Made by a program: the position numbers and the translations under genes
Notes under the pieces: model-generated
What the model was told of the DNA's origin: nothing
The model's input: only the letters and a program-made list of their open reading frames with translations
Database searches by the model: none
NCBI GenBank assembly: GCA_009760855.2
Contig: WPIO01000056.1
Span: 845,001-880,000 of the forward strand
DNA length: 35,000 nt
Source of the DNA: Cristatella mucedo
Taxonomy: Eukaryota; Bryozoa; Phylactolaemata; Cristatellidae
Reading direction: 5' to 3'
Part shown: piece by piece, positions 1 through 9,770 of the stretch
Numbering within the stretch: the first letter of the stretch is position 1
Layout: every line of letters starts with the position of its first letter

Positions 1-470
1 TCGCGCGCGCACACGCGCACAAGGGAATTAACACACATTAGCACGCGCGCGCATTAATACACACGCACCAACACAACAAAGTAGTGCCAGCAAGCTGCAC
101 AAATGTCAAAAACACTCGTAAGCGAACGCGCGAAAGCACACGTTGGCGAATACACCCGCACGAGCACAAATGAACATATACGTATTAACATACAAATGCG
201 CATCAATACATGCACATTAATACAAATTAGTGCCAATAGAATAGTGCCAAAGAAGTATACGAATGCCGAAAATCAAAACAATCGTGGGCACGCGCACACA
301 TCCGCGCGTGTAAAAACACAAATTAACACACACAAAACCGTGCAAATAAACTTACATGCGTTCACATGTGCATTAACTTACACGAATTACCACAAATGCG
401 CAATAATATACGCGCATTAACTCAACAACGTAGTGCCATCAAAGTAGTGCTAACAAATACCTGCATTCGA
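1..470. repeat. Low-complexity CA/CG-rich degenerate repeat
   Basis: The stretch is built from short, imperfect words such as ACACA, CGCGCG, CATTAA and CACAAAT, recurring without a fixed period. ORFs of 60-105 codons exist on both strands, but they are biased products of the repeated words and resemble no protein family. I see no gene here. It looks like a decayed satellite or microsatellite field cut by the window edge. Confidence 0.6.
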
Positions 471-486
471 GCTTGAACTTCAAGTG

Positions 487-540
487 CGCTATAACTCTCT
501 TGCCCGTAGTCTTTCTAGTTTTGTGGAGTTACAGACGAAA
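487..540 (+). mobile_element. LINE family A, 3'-terminal fragment
   Basis: The end of this segment (TTTGTGGAGTTACAGA) matches the extreme 3' end of the LINE family A copies at about 27.5 and 29.0 kb. The words before it (a CGCTATA motif, then ACTCTC) also match those copies in order. Only the last 50 bases are present, as expected for a strongly 5'-truncated insertion. Confidence 0.45.
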
Positions 541-754
541 AAATGCATTATATTACATCACAAGAGGATGAAGGAGACCTATAGAGATAAAGGGAGAGGG
601 AGAGACGGCGGTATAAATGAAGGACACAGGTACATAATGTAAATGTACCTCAACATACAGTTTATTCTACACCCATTTTTATTGTATGTATAAGTTAGTA
701 TAGACAATATAAATAAATATATATATTTATATGTTTATAATTTACATATATTTA

Positions 755-902
<148 letters not shown>

Positions 903-909
903 CATAACA

Positions 910-1694
<785 letters not shown>

Positions 1695-1703
1695 CATATA
1701 TAC

Positions 1704-1705
1704 TT

Positions 1706-1751
<46 letters not shown>

Positions 1752-1795
1752 GGTATATACTATCCCTATATATATATAGGGATATATATATAGGG

Positions 1796-1828
<33 letters not shown>

Positions 1829-1830
1829 GT

Positions 1831-1873
<43 letters not shown>

Positions 1874-1882
1874 TCTATCACT
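1704..1882. repeat. (TC)n(TA)n microsatellite with small inverted repeats
   Basis: A TC run is followed by TA tracts punctuated by TATCCCTA and TAGGGATA words, which are reverse complements of each other, then a CA stretch and more TA. ORFs here are translations of the simple repeat only. Confidence 0.9.
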
Positions 1883-1929
1883 CTACATGTATAGATAGAT
1901 AAATGCATATACACAAAACCCACCTATCG

Positions 1930-2065
1930 CGCTGGTTTGGCACAGTAGTTAAAGTGCTCGCCTCGACCAAGGTCAAGGTGAAGTTATTTCATGGCCGAAG
2001 TCATGGGTTCGAGCTCCATGGAATATGTAAATATGCCTGAATAGAGGCTAATTTCTCGTATGACA
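1930..2065 (+). mobile_element. tRNA-derived SINE, family 1
   Basis: It starts GCTGGTTTGGCACAGTAGTT (A-box-like). Near 2006 it carries GGGTTCGAGCTCC, close to the RNA polymerase III B-box GGTTCGANTCC. The tail (GCCTGAATAGAGGCTAAT) is a diverged copy of the tail in better copies at 17.3 and 34.9 kb. Those copies read GCTGGTTTGGTCTAGCGGTT when viewed on the minus strand. Confidence 0.75.
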
Positions 2066-2184
2066 CTATACAGCGGATGACTAAAATATATTGTATGAAT
2101 ATACCTGTTCCTTCCAGAATTTACTCTGATCCTGCGAATTGTCCTTTAAGCACTAATAGTGATAATAGCCCAGAAAGTAACATG

Positions 2185-2310
2185 CTCACTATTCACGACC
2201 AAGTCGTGGGTTCGAATCCTGCGGTGGGCGACCTTTTATAGTGCTAACTACAAACGGTGGTGATTGCCGTTAAGGCTCTTCTGCCACTGTATAAATGAGT
2301 CTGTTAAAGC
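2185..2310 (+). mobile_element. tRNA-derived SINE, family 2
   Basis: A near-perfect B-box GGTTCGAATCC lies near 2210 after GACCAAGTCGTG. It is followed by the family's unique region (GGTGGTGATTGCCGTTAAGG) and the end CTCTTCTGCCACTGTATAAATGAG. The same layout appears in reverse at about 4.1, 10.5 and 29.6 kb. Confidence 0.7.
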
Positions 2311-2583
2311 ATCCACGACTTTTTGAATGTGTTCTGATACCTATATTTTATCGCTAATCATTTAGCATGCTTCCTTACCAGGACATATGAAATGCCTAGA
2401 AAGATATCGAGCATATAATTGAATTCACCTGTATTATATGTGTATGTAGGTGCACATACATGTTTGTGTTGACAGATATGCTGCAAGCGTACAAAGCGTG
2501 TGGTTTATATACATGTGTGTACAAATGCTGGCTGTATGTGAAGAGGTAGAGGGAGGAAAAGAAGGAATGAACGGAAGAGGGAT

Positions 2584-2622
<39 letters not shown>

Positions 2623-2630
2623 AGAGTGGA
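2584..2630. repeat. (GA)n microsatellite
   Basis: A GA-dinucleotide run with one interruption. The two overlapping antisense Ser-Leu ORFs are products of it. Confidence 0.95.
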
Positions 2631-3033
2631 AAACAACAAAAGCCAACATAATTTATCCATTAGCATTGTCATAAAGTTTGTAATGATGACACAAATTTTC
2701 ATATTGACGCATTAAAGAAAGCAAGTTTATTCATGGAAGGCTCATTATAATGTATAATTATAGGTCCATTATATCGTGAGAAAAGAGAGCGGTGCAAGGA
2801 ACGCGGCGAACAATGAGAAGCAAGAGAGAAAAAGTCATGAGGAGTCACAATAAAGTCAGAGTAGACCAAAAAGGAAGTCAGAGTAAGCGAGGGAGAAGAA
2901 TGGCGCGTTCCTCACTCTCCCTCGTACTTCCACTTTCCACCAAAGTAGCTACCAATCGCGGGAGAAGTGCGATCCGCCAGCGCAAGCGAACTCCGTCAGA
3001 TCGCACAGCGGCGGCTTGCCTGCTCTGCTGCAG

Positions 3034-3242
3034 GAAGTCCGAGCGAGGCGCCGGAGGCAGACGAGCAGCAGCCCAGCCAGCGTCACGTGGTCAGCGATGG
3101 CGGCTGCAGCTTGGAGCCTCCGCCACTGTACACTGCCAGCCAGCCCAGATTTATCAGGTGCAAGGTCTGCCAGGTGCTCATCGACATCGACAACAAGCAG
3201 CATTTGCTCGTCGTCAGGTGCACCGCATGCCACGAGGTGACG
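3034..3242 (+). CDS. PIP4P/TMEM55 exon (first visible)
   Basis: The acceptor is a pyrimidine-rich stretch ending CTGCAG at 3033; the donor is ACG/GTACGT. It encodes the acidic/polar N-terminal stretch, the PPPLYTA segment and the first zinc-ribbon half (CKVC...CTACHEVT). The frame has no ATG upstream, only a GTG at 2967, so this is an internal exon entered in phase 1. The exact acceptor is the least certain boundary of the gene; a second AG lies at about 3111. Confidence 0.8.
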
Positions 3243-5595
3243 GTACGTGACGCAGCTATAGGACGCAGCGCTCCCTGCTGGACACCTGGGCACTTCCTCC
3301 GCCGACAGACCGGCTCACTGATCATCACCAGCAGCATTTAGCTGCGATCAGCTGGCGCAGCAGCCCGGGGTCATGTGTCTGCACGAATGAAATCTGCGTC
3401 GGCCGGGCAGGCTTCTCCGCCGCAGTTCATCTCTCCTTCACCCGTGGCGTCTGGACTCTCACTTCATTGGTCAGCAAGTTCCGGCACCCGGAAGCTCCGG
3501 CACCCGGAAGTGCCTGCTCTCGTCAGCTGCCAAGCGCATCTCGTCAGCTGCCAAGCGCACCAAGGGATGGGAAGTCCCAATACTCAAAGTACAATTCTAA
3601 ACGCAGCCTTATCAGAACACCGCCGTCGTAAAATCGACTCCTGCAGTGGGCGTTCTCTTATTGCCCCCCCCCCCTGCGCACGGCACGGCAGTGGTAGTCG
3701 TTAAGGCTCTCCGGCCGCTATGCAAATGAGGCTTCTAAATCAGCTAACCATAAGTCGTACAGAGGTCGCACCCTTAACCTGACCCCTGGGTCTTAGCGTA
3801 CGAGTACGGCGGATTTAAGTCCTGCAGCGATGTTGCCCCACGCTATCGCAAGAGACGAAGAGGCCAAGGCTTCTTTTCCACCATAGAAACGAGGCCATTG
3901 AACCTGCAGACCTTTGCCGAGACCAGACCGATTGCCGAGAGCAGCCAATCATAGTGTAGCTGGGCGCTCGACACACCTCTTTTAGTCAGTCTTTCCCTAC
4001 ACCTGTGCTGCAGCAGCAGCAGCAGCAGCAGCGAGTTTATCGCGGAGCCACGCAGAAGGAGGCGTAAAAAATGCTAGCTGATTTAACAGCCTCTTTTTGT
4101 GTAGCGTCAGAAGAGCCTTTACGACTATCACCACCGCTTGCAGTGGCAATAAAGGATTGCCTACCGCTGGATTCGAACCCACGACCTCGGGACCGAGGTC
4201 GTGAAAAGCGACTGCCTTACTTAGTGAGCCCTTACAAGCGCCGCCACTGCTCTCGCTGAGTCCCCGAGCTGCTGAAGCCCTGCTGCCGCTGAGCAGAATA
4301 TTTGGAATGTGTCCTTCCGTACGGCGTACGGAACGGCGCTAAAATTAGTCTCTATCAATTCCCTCTCAGATTCTAGGCCCTTCGATTTCTTGGCTTTAGC
4401 GCCGACGACATGTCCTGCACGATCCACCGAGCGAGTCTGCGGCATCTGCAGCGTCCAAAGCTACCTTCCAATGCTACTGTATCCGTTGGAAGTTTGTCCG
4501 GCGTCAACTTGCCCGCACCGCAGACTGCCCGTCGCACGCCGCCGTCCCCGCCGGTTAGCGCAAAGATAGCCGAGGTCCTCGCTCTGCGTCAAGCGGCTGA
4601 AGGGCGAGAGCGCGAGCCCGTCGCGAAGGCGGTAGCCCGCGAATTGTGCGCGTCGTTAGCCCGCGAAGGCCGACGACGACGCTGTCTTTTTCCAGCCGCT
4701 AATCCGGCTGGGCTCTCAACGGTTGCAACCGCTGGCGGGCGATCTTCGCGCAGCGAGCTACCGGCGGCGAAGCGCAGAGTGACGCGCGCGACGCCGTTTT
4801 TGCAGCCGCTGCGGGAGCCTCAGGCGGGCAAGCGCTACTTGCGCTGCTCCTGCAACTTTCTCATGGTGGTCGAATCGACGGCGGTGCGAGCGACGTGCGC
4901 CCGGCCATCGTGGTGAGAGCACGCTCGACGGCCGCTACGCCAGCGGCGTCCGGCGTTCGAGCTATCGCGCGAAGAAAGCTGGTGCCTAGCGCCTGCCGCG
5001 CACCTTCGGAGCGTCAGCCGCGCACCTGCAGCACACCCCCGGAGCTCAACAGTGGCGCAGATCGTTCATTAGCTCTGGCTCTAGCTCTTGCTCTAGCACT
5101 AGCATTAGCTCTGGCTCTAGCTCTTGCTCAAGCACTTGCTCAAGCTCTTGCTCAAGCACTAGGACTAGCACTGGCTCTAGCACTAGGCTCCGTCGAAGCT
5201 AGTCGCATGGGACGACTGCGAAGCGGTCAAGGCTCACAGTCAAGTTCAAGGTCAGGTACCGCTGTTCTTAATGGCGCTGGTTACGTAAATGTGAGACCTG
5301 CGTGGGAGCTAACGTGCACCGCCGTCGTCCGGCGCCGGCGTGCGTTAATCTCACGATATTTCTGCATCCGCCTCCGCGTCTATAATCGCATCGAACTCTG
5401 CGATCGCTTCGCCGTTCTTCCTTTCAGCACATAGAGGACCGCCGTGCGCTCTCTCTCTCTAACTCTCTCTCTCTGTCTCTGTCTCTGTCTCTGTCTCTGT
5501 CTCTCCCTCTCTTTCTCCATCTCTCTCTCTCACTCTCACTCTCTCTCTCACTCTCACTCTCTCTCTCTCTCTCTCTCACTCTCACTCTCACTCTC

Positions 5596-5686
<91 letters not shown>

Positions 5687-8600
5687 GCGGAAGGGTCGTT
5701 TCGCTCTGGGTCTTCGCCGACTGAAAGTCGTCGAAGCTTCGCCGTCGTTTGTCGCTGAGCAACGTTTCGAGTAGCTGCGAAGTTGCGCTCGTTGCAGCCG
5801 GAGGGCGATCACCATCCAAAGCAGGGATGGCGTGCGCACTGCGGCCTCCAGGCAGCGAAGGACCACGGCTGCCCGGTGCGCGCACTGCAACATGGCGTTC
5901 CGGGTACAGTACGCCGCCGCCGCTCGCGCTTCTGGCCTCGCGCGGGCCCCCCCCCCCCCCCCCCCGCGACGACGAAGCGTGTCGCCCGCAACAGCGAGCG
6001 GCGTTCTTTGCGTCGTTACAGTGCAACGTCGGTGGGAAGAAGCTGGTCAGGTGTCCTCACTGCAGAAAAGTGTAAGCTACCCTACAGCTCCGGCGTGCCC
6101 AGCTGGCGCTGTAGCCACCGCCCACTGGCCGACGCTCGGCGGCGTGCCGCCGGCGGCGCGGCTGCGTGCTTAGGCGACCGTTCGGCTCTGTCCGCCTGTT
6201 GCAGATCCGTCACGGACCATCGCTTTAAGATGCGGATGGCCGGCATTTTCGCGTTCGTTGGCGTCATCCTGCTAGTGGGCGCACTGGCCGCTAGCGTAAG
6301 TAAAACAGCGAGCAGCGCGGCTGCAGAAGCGTCCGCCCGGCATCCGGCGGGGCTCGCTCCGCGGGACGACGCTCCGCCGAGCGAGCGCTGAGCGAGCGAG
6401 CGTACGGCTCTCATTATTGTTGCTACGGACGCAGTGAACGAAGCAGAGTCCGCGTAGCCATTCGTAGAATTGTGCCTCGACCTAATATGTGCGCTGCTGC
6501 TGCTGCTAGCAGCGACGACGATAGAACGAGGTTTTAGTGGCGCGCTATTGCGAAGCGTCTATCCGAAGTGCTTACCTAGTCATACGCGACGGGTGCGTCT
6601 GTGAGCGAGCCGTCCTACCTACTAGAGCGCTCGTCGTTCTACATTCTCTAACCACGGCAGAGGTCGGGGGTCAATGCCATGAGAGGGTCAATGCCACCGG
6701 GGGTCAATGCCATGAGACGGCGCGGTCTTTCGCCACTCTCGCGCGACAGCTGAAAGGTCGCCGTGCGGTGCTACATCAGCCACGCGATTACTGCCGAGAC
6801 ACTATTCGCGATTACTTAATTATAACGGCTCTGTATTAATATAATTAATTAATTAACTAACATAACTAATCTAATGAATAATAATAATAGTAGTTAATAT
6901 AATTATAACTATAATGGTTCTGAGCAGGTTATGTCTTAATATGTGGCTTGGCGGCACGACAGCTGAAGTCGCTTGTAGCAGCCAGTCATTTACGCCCTTG
7001 GCATTGACGCCCGGCAGGAGTCTTTTCGCCGACGCTTTGAGCCGGTCGACAGTTCTGGGACCGACGCACCGGATGCACGCAAGTGCCGGATCCATGCCGA
7101 ATGTGCAAAGTTCGAGAGCTGTTCGCTGGGAGAACAGTACATCTTAGGGCACTTTGTGCGATCTGCATCGCTGCCGCGTTCCTCAACTGTCGGCCTGCGT
7201 GCGTGTGCACGCACACTGCACGAGACTCCGAGGCAGGCTACGAGAATCCGTTGGCGAGGACTACGAGCGCTTCCATTAGGAGCGCTGCGCTTCCTCAAGG
7301 GTCTGACTGGGCCTCAGTGCAGCCGCGGCCGCTGCCGGGCTCACCGGAAGCAGCGGCGGTGGCGGCGGCGGCTGCTGCTGCTGCCGCGCCCGTCTACGGA
7401 GGCCGCGACTGGAATGCGACGACCCCGGACTGGGTGCTGAGATGATTTCTCGCCGCGATGTTAATAACGATAATAAAGATAAAAATAATAAGGCATGTAC
7501 ATAGCGCCCTCGGAGAACTTTGTCTCTTTCTTGGCACTTTACGTAATCTTCCTGCATAGGCATAAGTCTTATATATAATTCATTTATATAATTCATTTAC
7601 ATAGCGCCCCAAAAGAACTTAATCTCTATTCAGACGTTTCAAATATACCTCGGGGCTCGAGCCCACGACCTTAGTCAGACCTTGGTCGGGGCGAGCACCT
7701 TAACCGCTTTTGCATCGCAGCAGTGATAGTAAGATGGCGTCGATGCGTCGTAGTGAAAAGCGAAGGATCAAATCAAGAGGAGCGGCACCAGACAGCCAGC
7801 GCTCTTGCTGCTCAGTCAACCAAGAAGGAAATGCGTGTCGGAAGTGGGTGTGTGGAAAGTGTGCTGTGGAAAGAATGCTGTGGAAAGTATGCTGTGGAAA
7901 GTATGCTGTGGAAAGTGTGCTGTGGAAAGTGTGCTGTGGAAAGTGTGCTGTGGAAAGAATGCTGTGGAAAGTGTGCTGTGGAAAGAGTGCTGTGGAAAGT
8001 GTGCTGTGGAAAGAGTGCTGTGGAAAGTGTGCTGTGGAAAGAATGCTGTGGAAAGTATGCTGTGGAAAGTATGCTGTGGAAAGTGTGCTGTGGAAAGTGT
8101 GCTGTGGAAAGTGTGCTGTGGAAAGTGTGCTGTGGAAAGTGTGCTGTGGAAAGAATGCTGTGGAAAGTGTGCTGTGGAAAGTGTGCTGTGGAAAGTGTGC
8201 TGTGGAAAGTGTGCTGTGGAAAGAATGCTGTGGAAAGTGTGCTGTGGAAAGAGTGCTGTGGAAAGTGTGCTGTGGAAAGAATGCTGTGGAAAGTGTGCTG
8301 TGGAAAGTGTGCTGTGGAAAGTGTGCTGTGGAAAGTGTGCTGTGGAAAGTGTGCTGTGGAAAGTGTGCTGTGGAAAGTGTGCTGTGGAAAGTGTGCTGTG
8401 GAAAGTGTGCTGTGGAAAGAATGCTGTGGAAAGTGTGCTGTGGAAAGAGTGCTGTGGAAAGTGTGCTGTGGAAAGAATGCTGTGGAAAGTGTGCTGTGGA
8501 AAGTGTGCTGTGGAAAGTGTGCTGTGGAAAGAATGCTGTGGAAAGTGTGCTGTGGAAAGAATGCTGTGGAAAGTATGCTGTGGAAAGTATGCTGTGGAAA

Positions 8601-9770
8601 GTATGCTGTGGAAAGTATGCTGTGGAAAGAATGCTGCGCTCGTTCGAGATTTCTCTCACCACTTAGCATCTTCGATATTTTATAAGATTTATGATCGTTA
8701 TTGTCACTAAATTTCAATTTTAATTACAAATCCATATAATATTAATATTATTATTATACATCCACTTGCGAATAAAACGCGGAAAGCTTCGGATGACGTA
8801 CTGTGGGCATCCATAGAAAAGCTCATTCACTTTAGAGCTGTCTGGATACTACCGGTTCGTGGAGGCAGCCAGTGGTAACTAATGCCAAGTTAACAGTCAA
8901 GTGGTAACTAACACCATTTCATGCCTATGATCAAGTGGGCCCGATAATCTTTCCAATTTTTTGATTTAACGTTCTTCTGTTCTTCATGTTTCAAGATCAG
9001 TTCTTCTTTGGTATACCTTAGTAGGCTTGCGTAGCTCTACGTACCATAACTTGAAGCAATGTTAAAAAGCAAAACTAGCTAATTATTTTTATTGCTGCAG
9101 AGGCAGTGTCTTGTCAATTACCGCCGCCCCGGCAAAACATACACTCTTTGCCCTCTTTTGGTCGCCAGTGCGCCACTGATATTGTGCTAACTAAGATCGC
9201 CATGTAGAGCACTTCGATTTCGACGTTTCTCGCTCTCTATTAACTGCCTAACCCTCCTCAATTATCCTATACCATACTATATTGATCAGTCTCTGAGCTA
9301 GCCCCCCATTAGCTCTTTCGGGTTCGCTCATTCTCTAAATGAGCTTCTCCCTAGCGGCGGCGGCGGCGACTGTGTTGGTGGGAACTAATTTAGAGGCGCA
9401 GATGTCGATGCACATTCCCCCCACACAACCAATCGAGATAAAGCAAATGCCTTTGCTTAACGTTGCAGGGTGTCGCCATTGACAACGATAACGGCAGCTG
9501 GGGCATGTTCGGCTTCCTGGCTGGTAAGCTAGCCAACGTTCAGCAGCAGCAGCAGCAGCAACAGACTCGTATTCGCAGTTGCTTTACCGCTAAACTGTGC
9601 TCGCTGAAATGATTGCCTCATCCGCCGCCATGACACTTAGCACTCGAGGGCTCTCTCTTGCAGCCTCCATCTTGCTCAGCCTTTTCTTCCTCCAGCGGAC
9701 CTTCTTTTACTGCCGTCTGCAAGTAAGTCACTACTGCCAGCCCGTCGGAGCCGGAGCACAGGTGCCCTAG
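3034..9770 (+). CDS. PIP4P/TMEM55-family protein (start exon missing)
   Basis: Homologue of the PIP4P1/PIP4P2 (TMEM55B/A) family of late endosomal/lysosomal membrane proteins, described as type I PI(4,5)P2 4-phosphatases; TMEM55B also recruits JIP4 for lysosome positioning. Visible coding exons: 3034-3242, 4806-4912, 5798-5903, 6022-6071, 6205-6295, 9469-9523, 9664-9770. All six introns are GT-AG and every phase matches. They give 240 residues after the split first codon. In order: a PPPLYTA segment, then paired cysteines CKVC, CTAC, CSC, CARPSC, CAHC and CPHC (zinc-ribbon-like), then two hydrophobic segments (exons 5 and 6-7), and a VSH-containing tail like the vertebrate end. The CX5R cysteine is valine (codon 4869-4871). 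No in-frame ATG precedes the first visible exon, so a short 5' exon must exist. Family assignment is firm; which paralogue cannot be said. Confidence 0.88.
3685..3740 (+). mobile_element. SINE family 2, 3' fragment
   Basis: Contains GTGGTAGTCGTTAAGGCTCT and CCGCTATGCAAATGAGGCTT, the 3' half of family 2 in the first PIP4P intron seen here. Confidence 0.55.
4085..4240 (-). mobile_element. SINE family 2, antisense, with strong inverted repeat
   Basis: On the minus strand it carries GGGTTCGAATCC (B-box), then the family-2 body and tail. Around 4180-4203 CACGACCTCGG and CCGAGGTCGTG form 11-bp arms separated by GA, so the RNA head could fold into a tight hairpin. Located in PIP4P intron 3242-4806. 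Confidence 0.75.
4806..4912 (+). CDS. PIP4P/TMEM55 exon with altered CX5R site
   Basis: Acceptor TTTTTTGCAG, donor TG/GTGAGA; phase 0 in, phase 2 out. It encodes the GKRYLRCSCN stretch, matching the vertebrate GKKYVRCPCN, and CARPSC, completed by the next exon. The conserved cysteine of the CX5R motif is Val at 4869-4871, while the arginine is kept at 4887-4889. The third cysteine of CPCNC is Phe. Confidence 0.9.
5070..5190. repeat. Hexanucleotide minisatellite (TAGCTC-like)
   Basis: About 20 tandem 6-bp units of the form (T/A)(A/G/T)GC(T/A)(C/T), including TAGCTC, TGGCTC, TTGCTC, AAGCAC and TAGCAC. It translates as alternating Ala-Leu/Ala-Gln, but it lies inside the PIP4P intron 4913-5797. 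Confidence 0.9.
5448..5683. repeat. Polypyrimidine (CT)n tract, 236 bp
   Basis: An almost pure CT run on the plus strand, with CTGT interruptions at its start, ending 114 bp before a PIP4P acceptor. The antisense Arg-Glu and sense Ser-Leu ORFs are repeat translations. Long mirror-symmetric CT tracts can form intramolecular triplex. Confidence 0.95.
5798..5903 (+). CDS. PIP4P/TMEM55 exon encoding CAHC
   Basis: Acceptor CGTTGCAG at 5797. The first base completes the Cys codon of CARPSC and continues with RR, as in the vertebrate CRRII. The exon ends CAHCNMAFR before the donor GTACAG and corresponds to the vertebrate CGHCxNTF region. The stretch between is basic and poorly conserved. Confidence 0.82.
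5947..5965. repeat. Poly-C run, 19 nt
   Basis: A homopolymer in the 118-bp PIP4P intron 5904-6021; its length is prone to sequencing error. Confidence 0.9.
6022..6071 (+). CDS. PIP4P/TMEM55 50-nt exon encoding CPHCRK
   Basis: Acceptor CGTTACAG, donor GT/GTAAGC; phase 0 in, phase 2 out. It encodes GGKKLVRCPHCRKV, whose CPHCRKV is identical to the vertebrate family motif that closes the last zinc-ribbon. Confidence 0.92.
6205..6295 (+). CDS. PIP4P/TMEM55 exon, first membrane segment
   Basis: Acceptor CTGTTGCAG; the first base completes the Val codon of CPHCRKV. A basic stretch (HRFKMRM) precedes a hydrophobic run of about 19 residues (AGIFAFVGVILLVGALAA). Donor AGC/GTAAGT, phase 0. Confidence 0.88.
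7490..7560 (-). mobile_element. LINE family B 3'-tail fragment, antisense
   Basis: The words ATAGCGCCCTCGGAGAACTT and GGCACTTTACGTA are the reverse of the family-B tail seen at the 3' end of the copy at 26.6 kb (AAGTGCCTAG... TTCTCTGAGG...). Confidence 0.5.
7575..7708 (-). mobile_element. tRNA-derived SINE, family 1, antisense
   Basis: Read on the minus strand: GCGGTTAAGGTGCTCGCCCC, then GGTCGTGGGCTCGAGCCCCG (B-box region), then the tail GATTAAGTTC... GGGGCGCTATGTAAATG. It lies about 140 bp before the minisatellite in the same intron. Confidence 0.8.
7849..8637. repeat. 14-bp minisatellite, about 56 units
   Basis: A tandem array with an 11-base constant part (GCTGTGGAAAG) and a 3-base variable part that is nearly always TGT, AAT, TAT or AGT. 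The unit is not a multiple of three, yet all three plus frames and two minus frames stay open, so the 300-codon ORFs are repeat artefacts. It sits in PIP4P intron 6296-9468. Confidence 0.97.
8640..9460. other. Intron sequence without recognised content
   Basis: The remainder of the 3.2-kb PIP4P intron, AT-rich at 8690-8770 and mixed after. No repeat family, RNA gene or coding exon recognised, apart from a GGC run near 9355. Confidence 0.5.
9469..9523 (+). CDS. PIP4P/TMEM55 exon, luminal loop
   Basis: Acceptor CGTTGCAG, donor G/GTAAGC; 18 codons plus one base. It encodes the short polar loop (GVAIDNDNGSW) between the two membrane segments and the start of the second. The intron before it is 3.2 kb and holds the minisatellite. 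Confidence 0.85.
9664..9770 (+). CDS. PIP4P/TMEM55 terminal exon
   Basis: Acceptor CTCTCTTGCAG. It encodes the rest of membrane segment two (ASILLSLFFLQRTFFYCRLQ), then VSHYCQ and a short tail ending at TAG 9768-9770. The vertebrate proteins end in KVSHP or RVSYP plus a few residues, so reading straight through matches the family's end. The GTAAGT at 9723-9728, which encodes Val-Ser, is then not used as a donor. Confidence 0.85.

Noticed and set aside
2210-2230. Functional tRNA genes at B-box-like sites (also 2006, 4175, 17350, 34915)
   Set aside because: The A-box to B-box parts do not fold into complete cloverleafs with paired acceptor stems, and each is followed by a shared SINE body and tail.
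5424-6026. Arg-Glu-rich (SR/RD-like) 200-residue protein on the minus strand
   Set aside because: The RE repeat is the antisense of the CT microsatellite, and the rest overlaps PIP4P exons on the other strand.
7083-7445. ORFs of 94-120 codons in GC-rich DNA
   Set aside because: They lie in PIP4P intron 6296-9468, overlap in several frames, and carry only low-complexity Ala/Arg runs.
7849-8637. CRISPR-like array
   Set aside because: The unit is 14 bp with only three variable bases and no spacers; the host is an animal genome.
7710-8717. Cys-rich and His-rich 300-residue proteins on both strands
   Set aside because: They are translations of the 14-bp minisatellite; several frames are open at once and the array lies within an intron.
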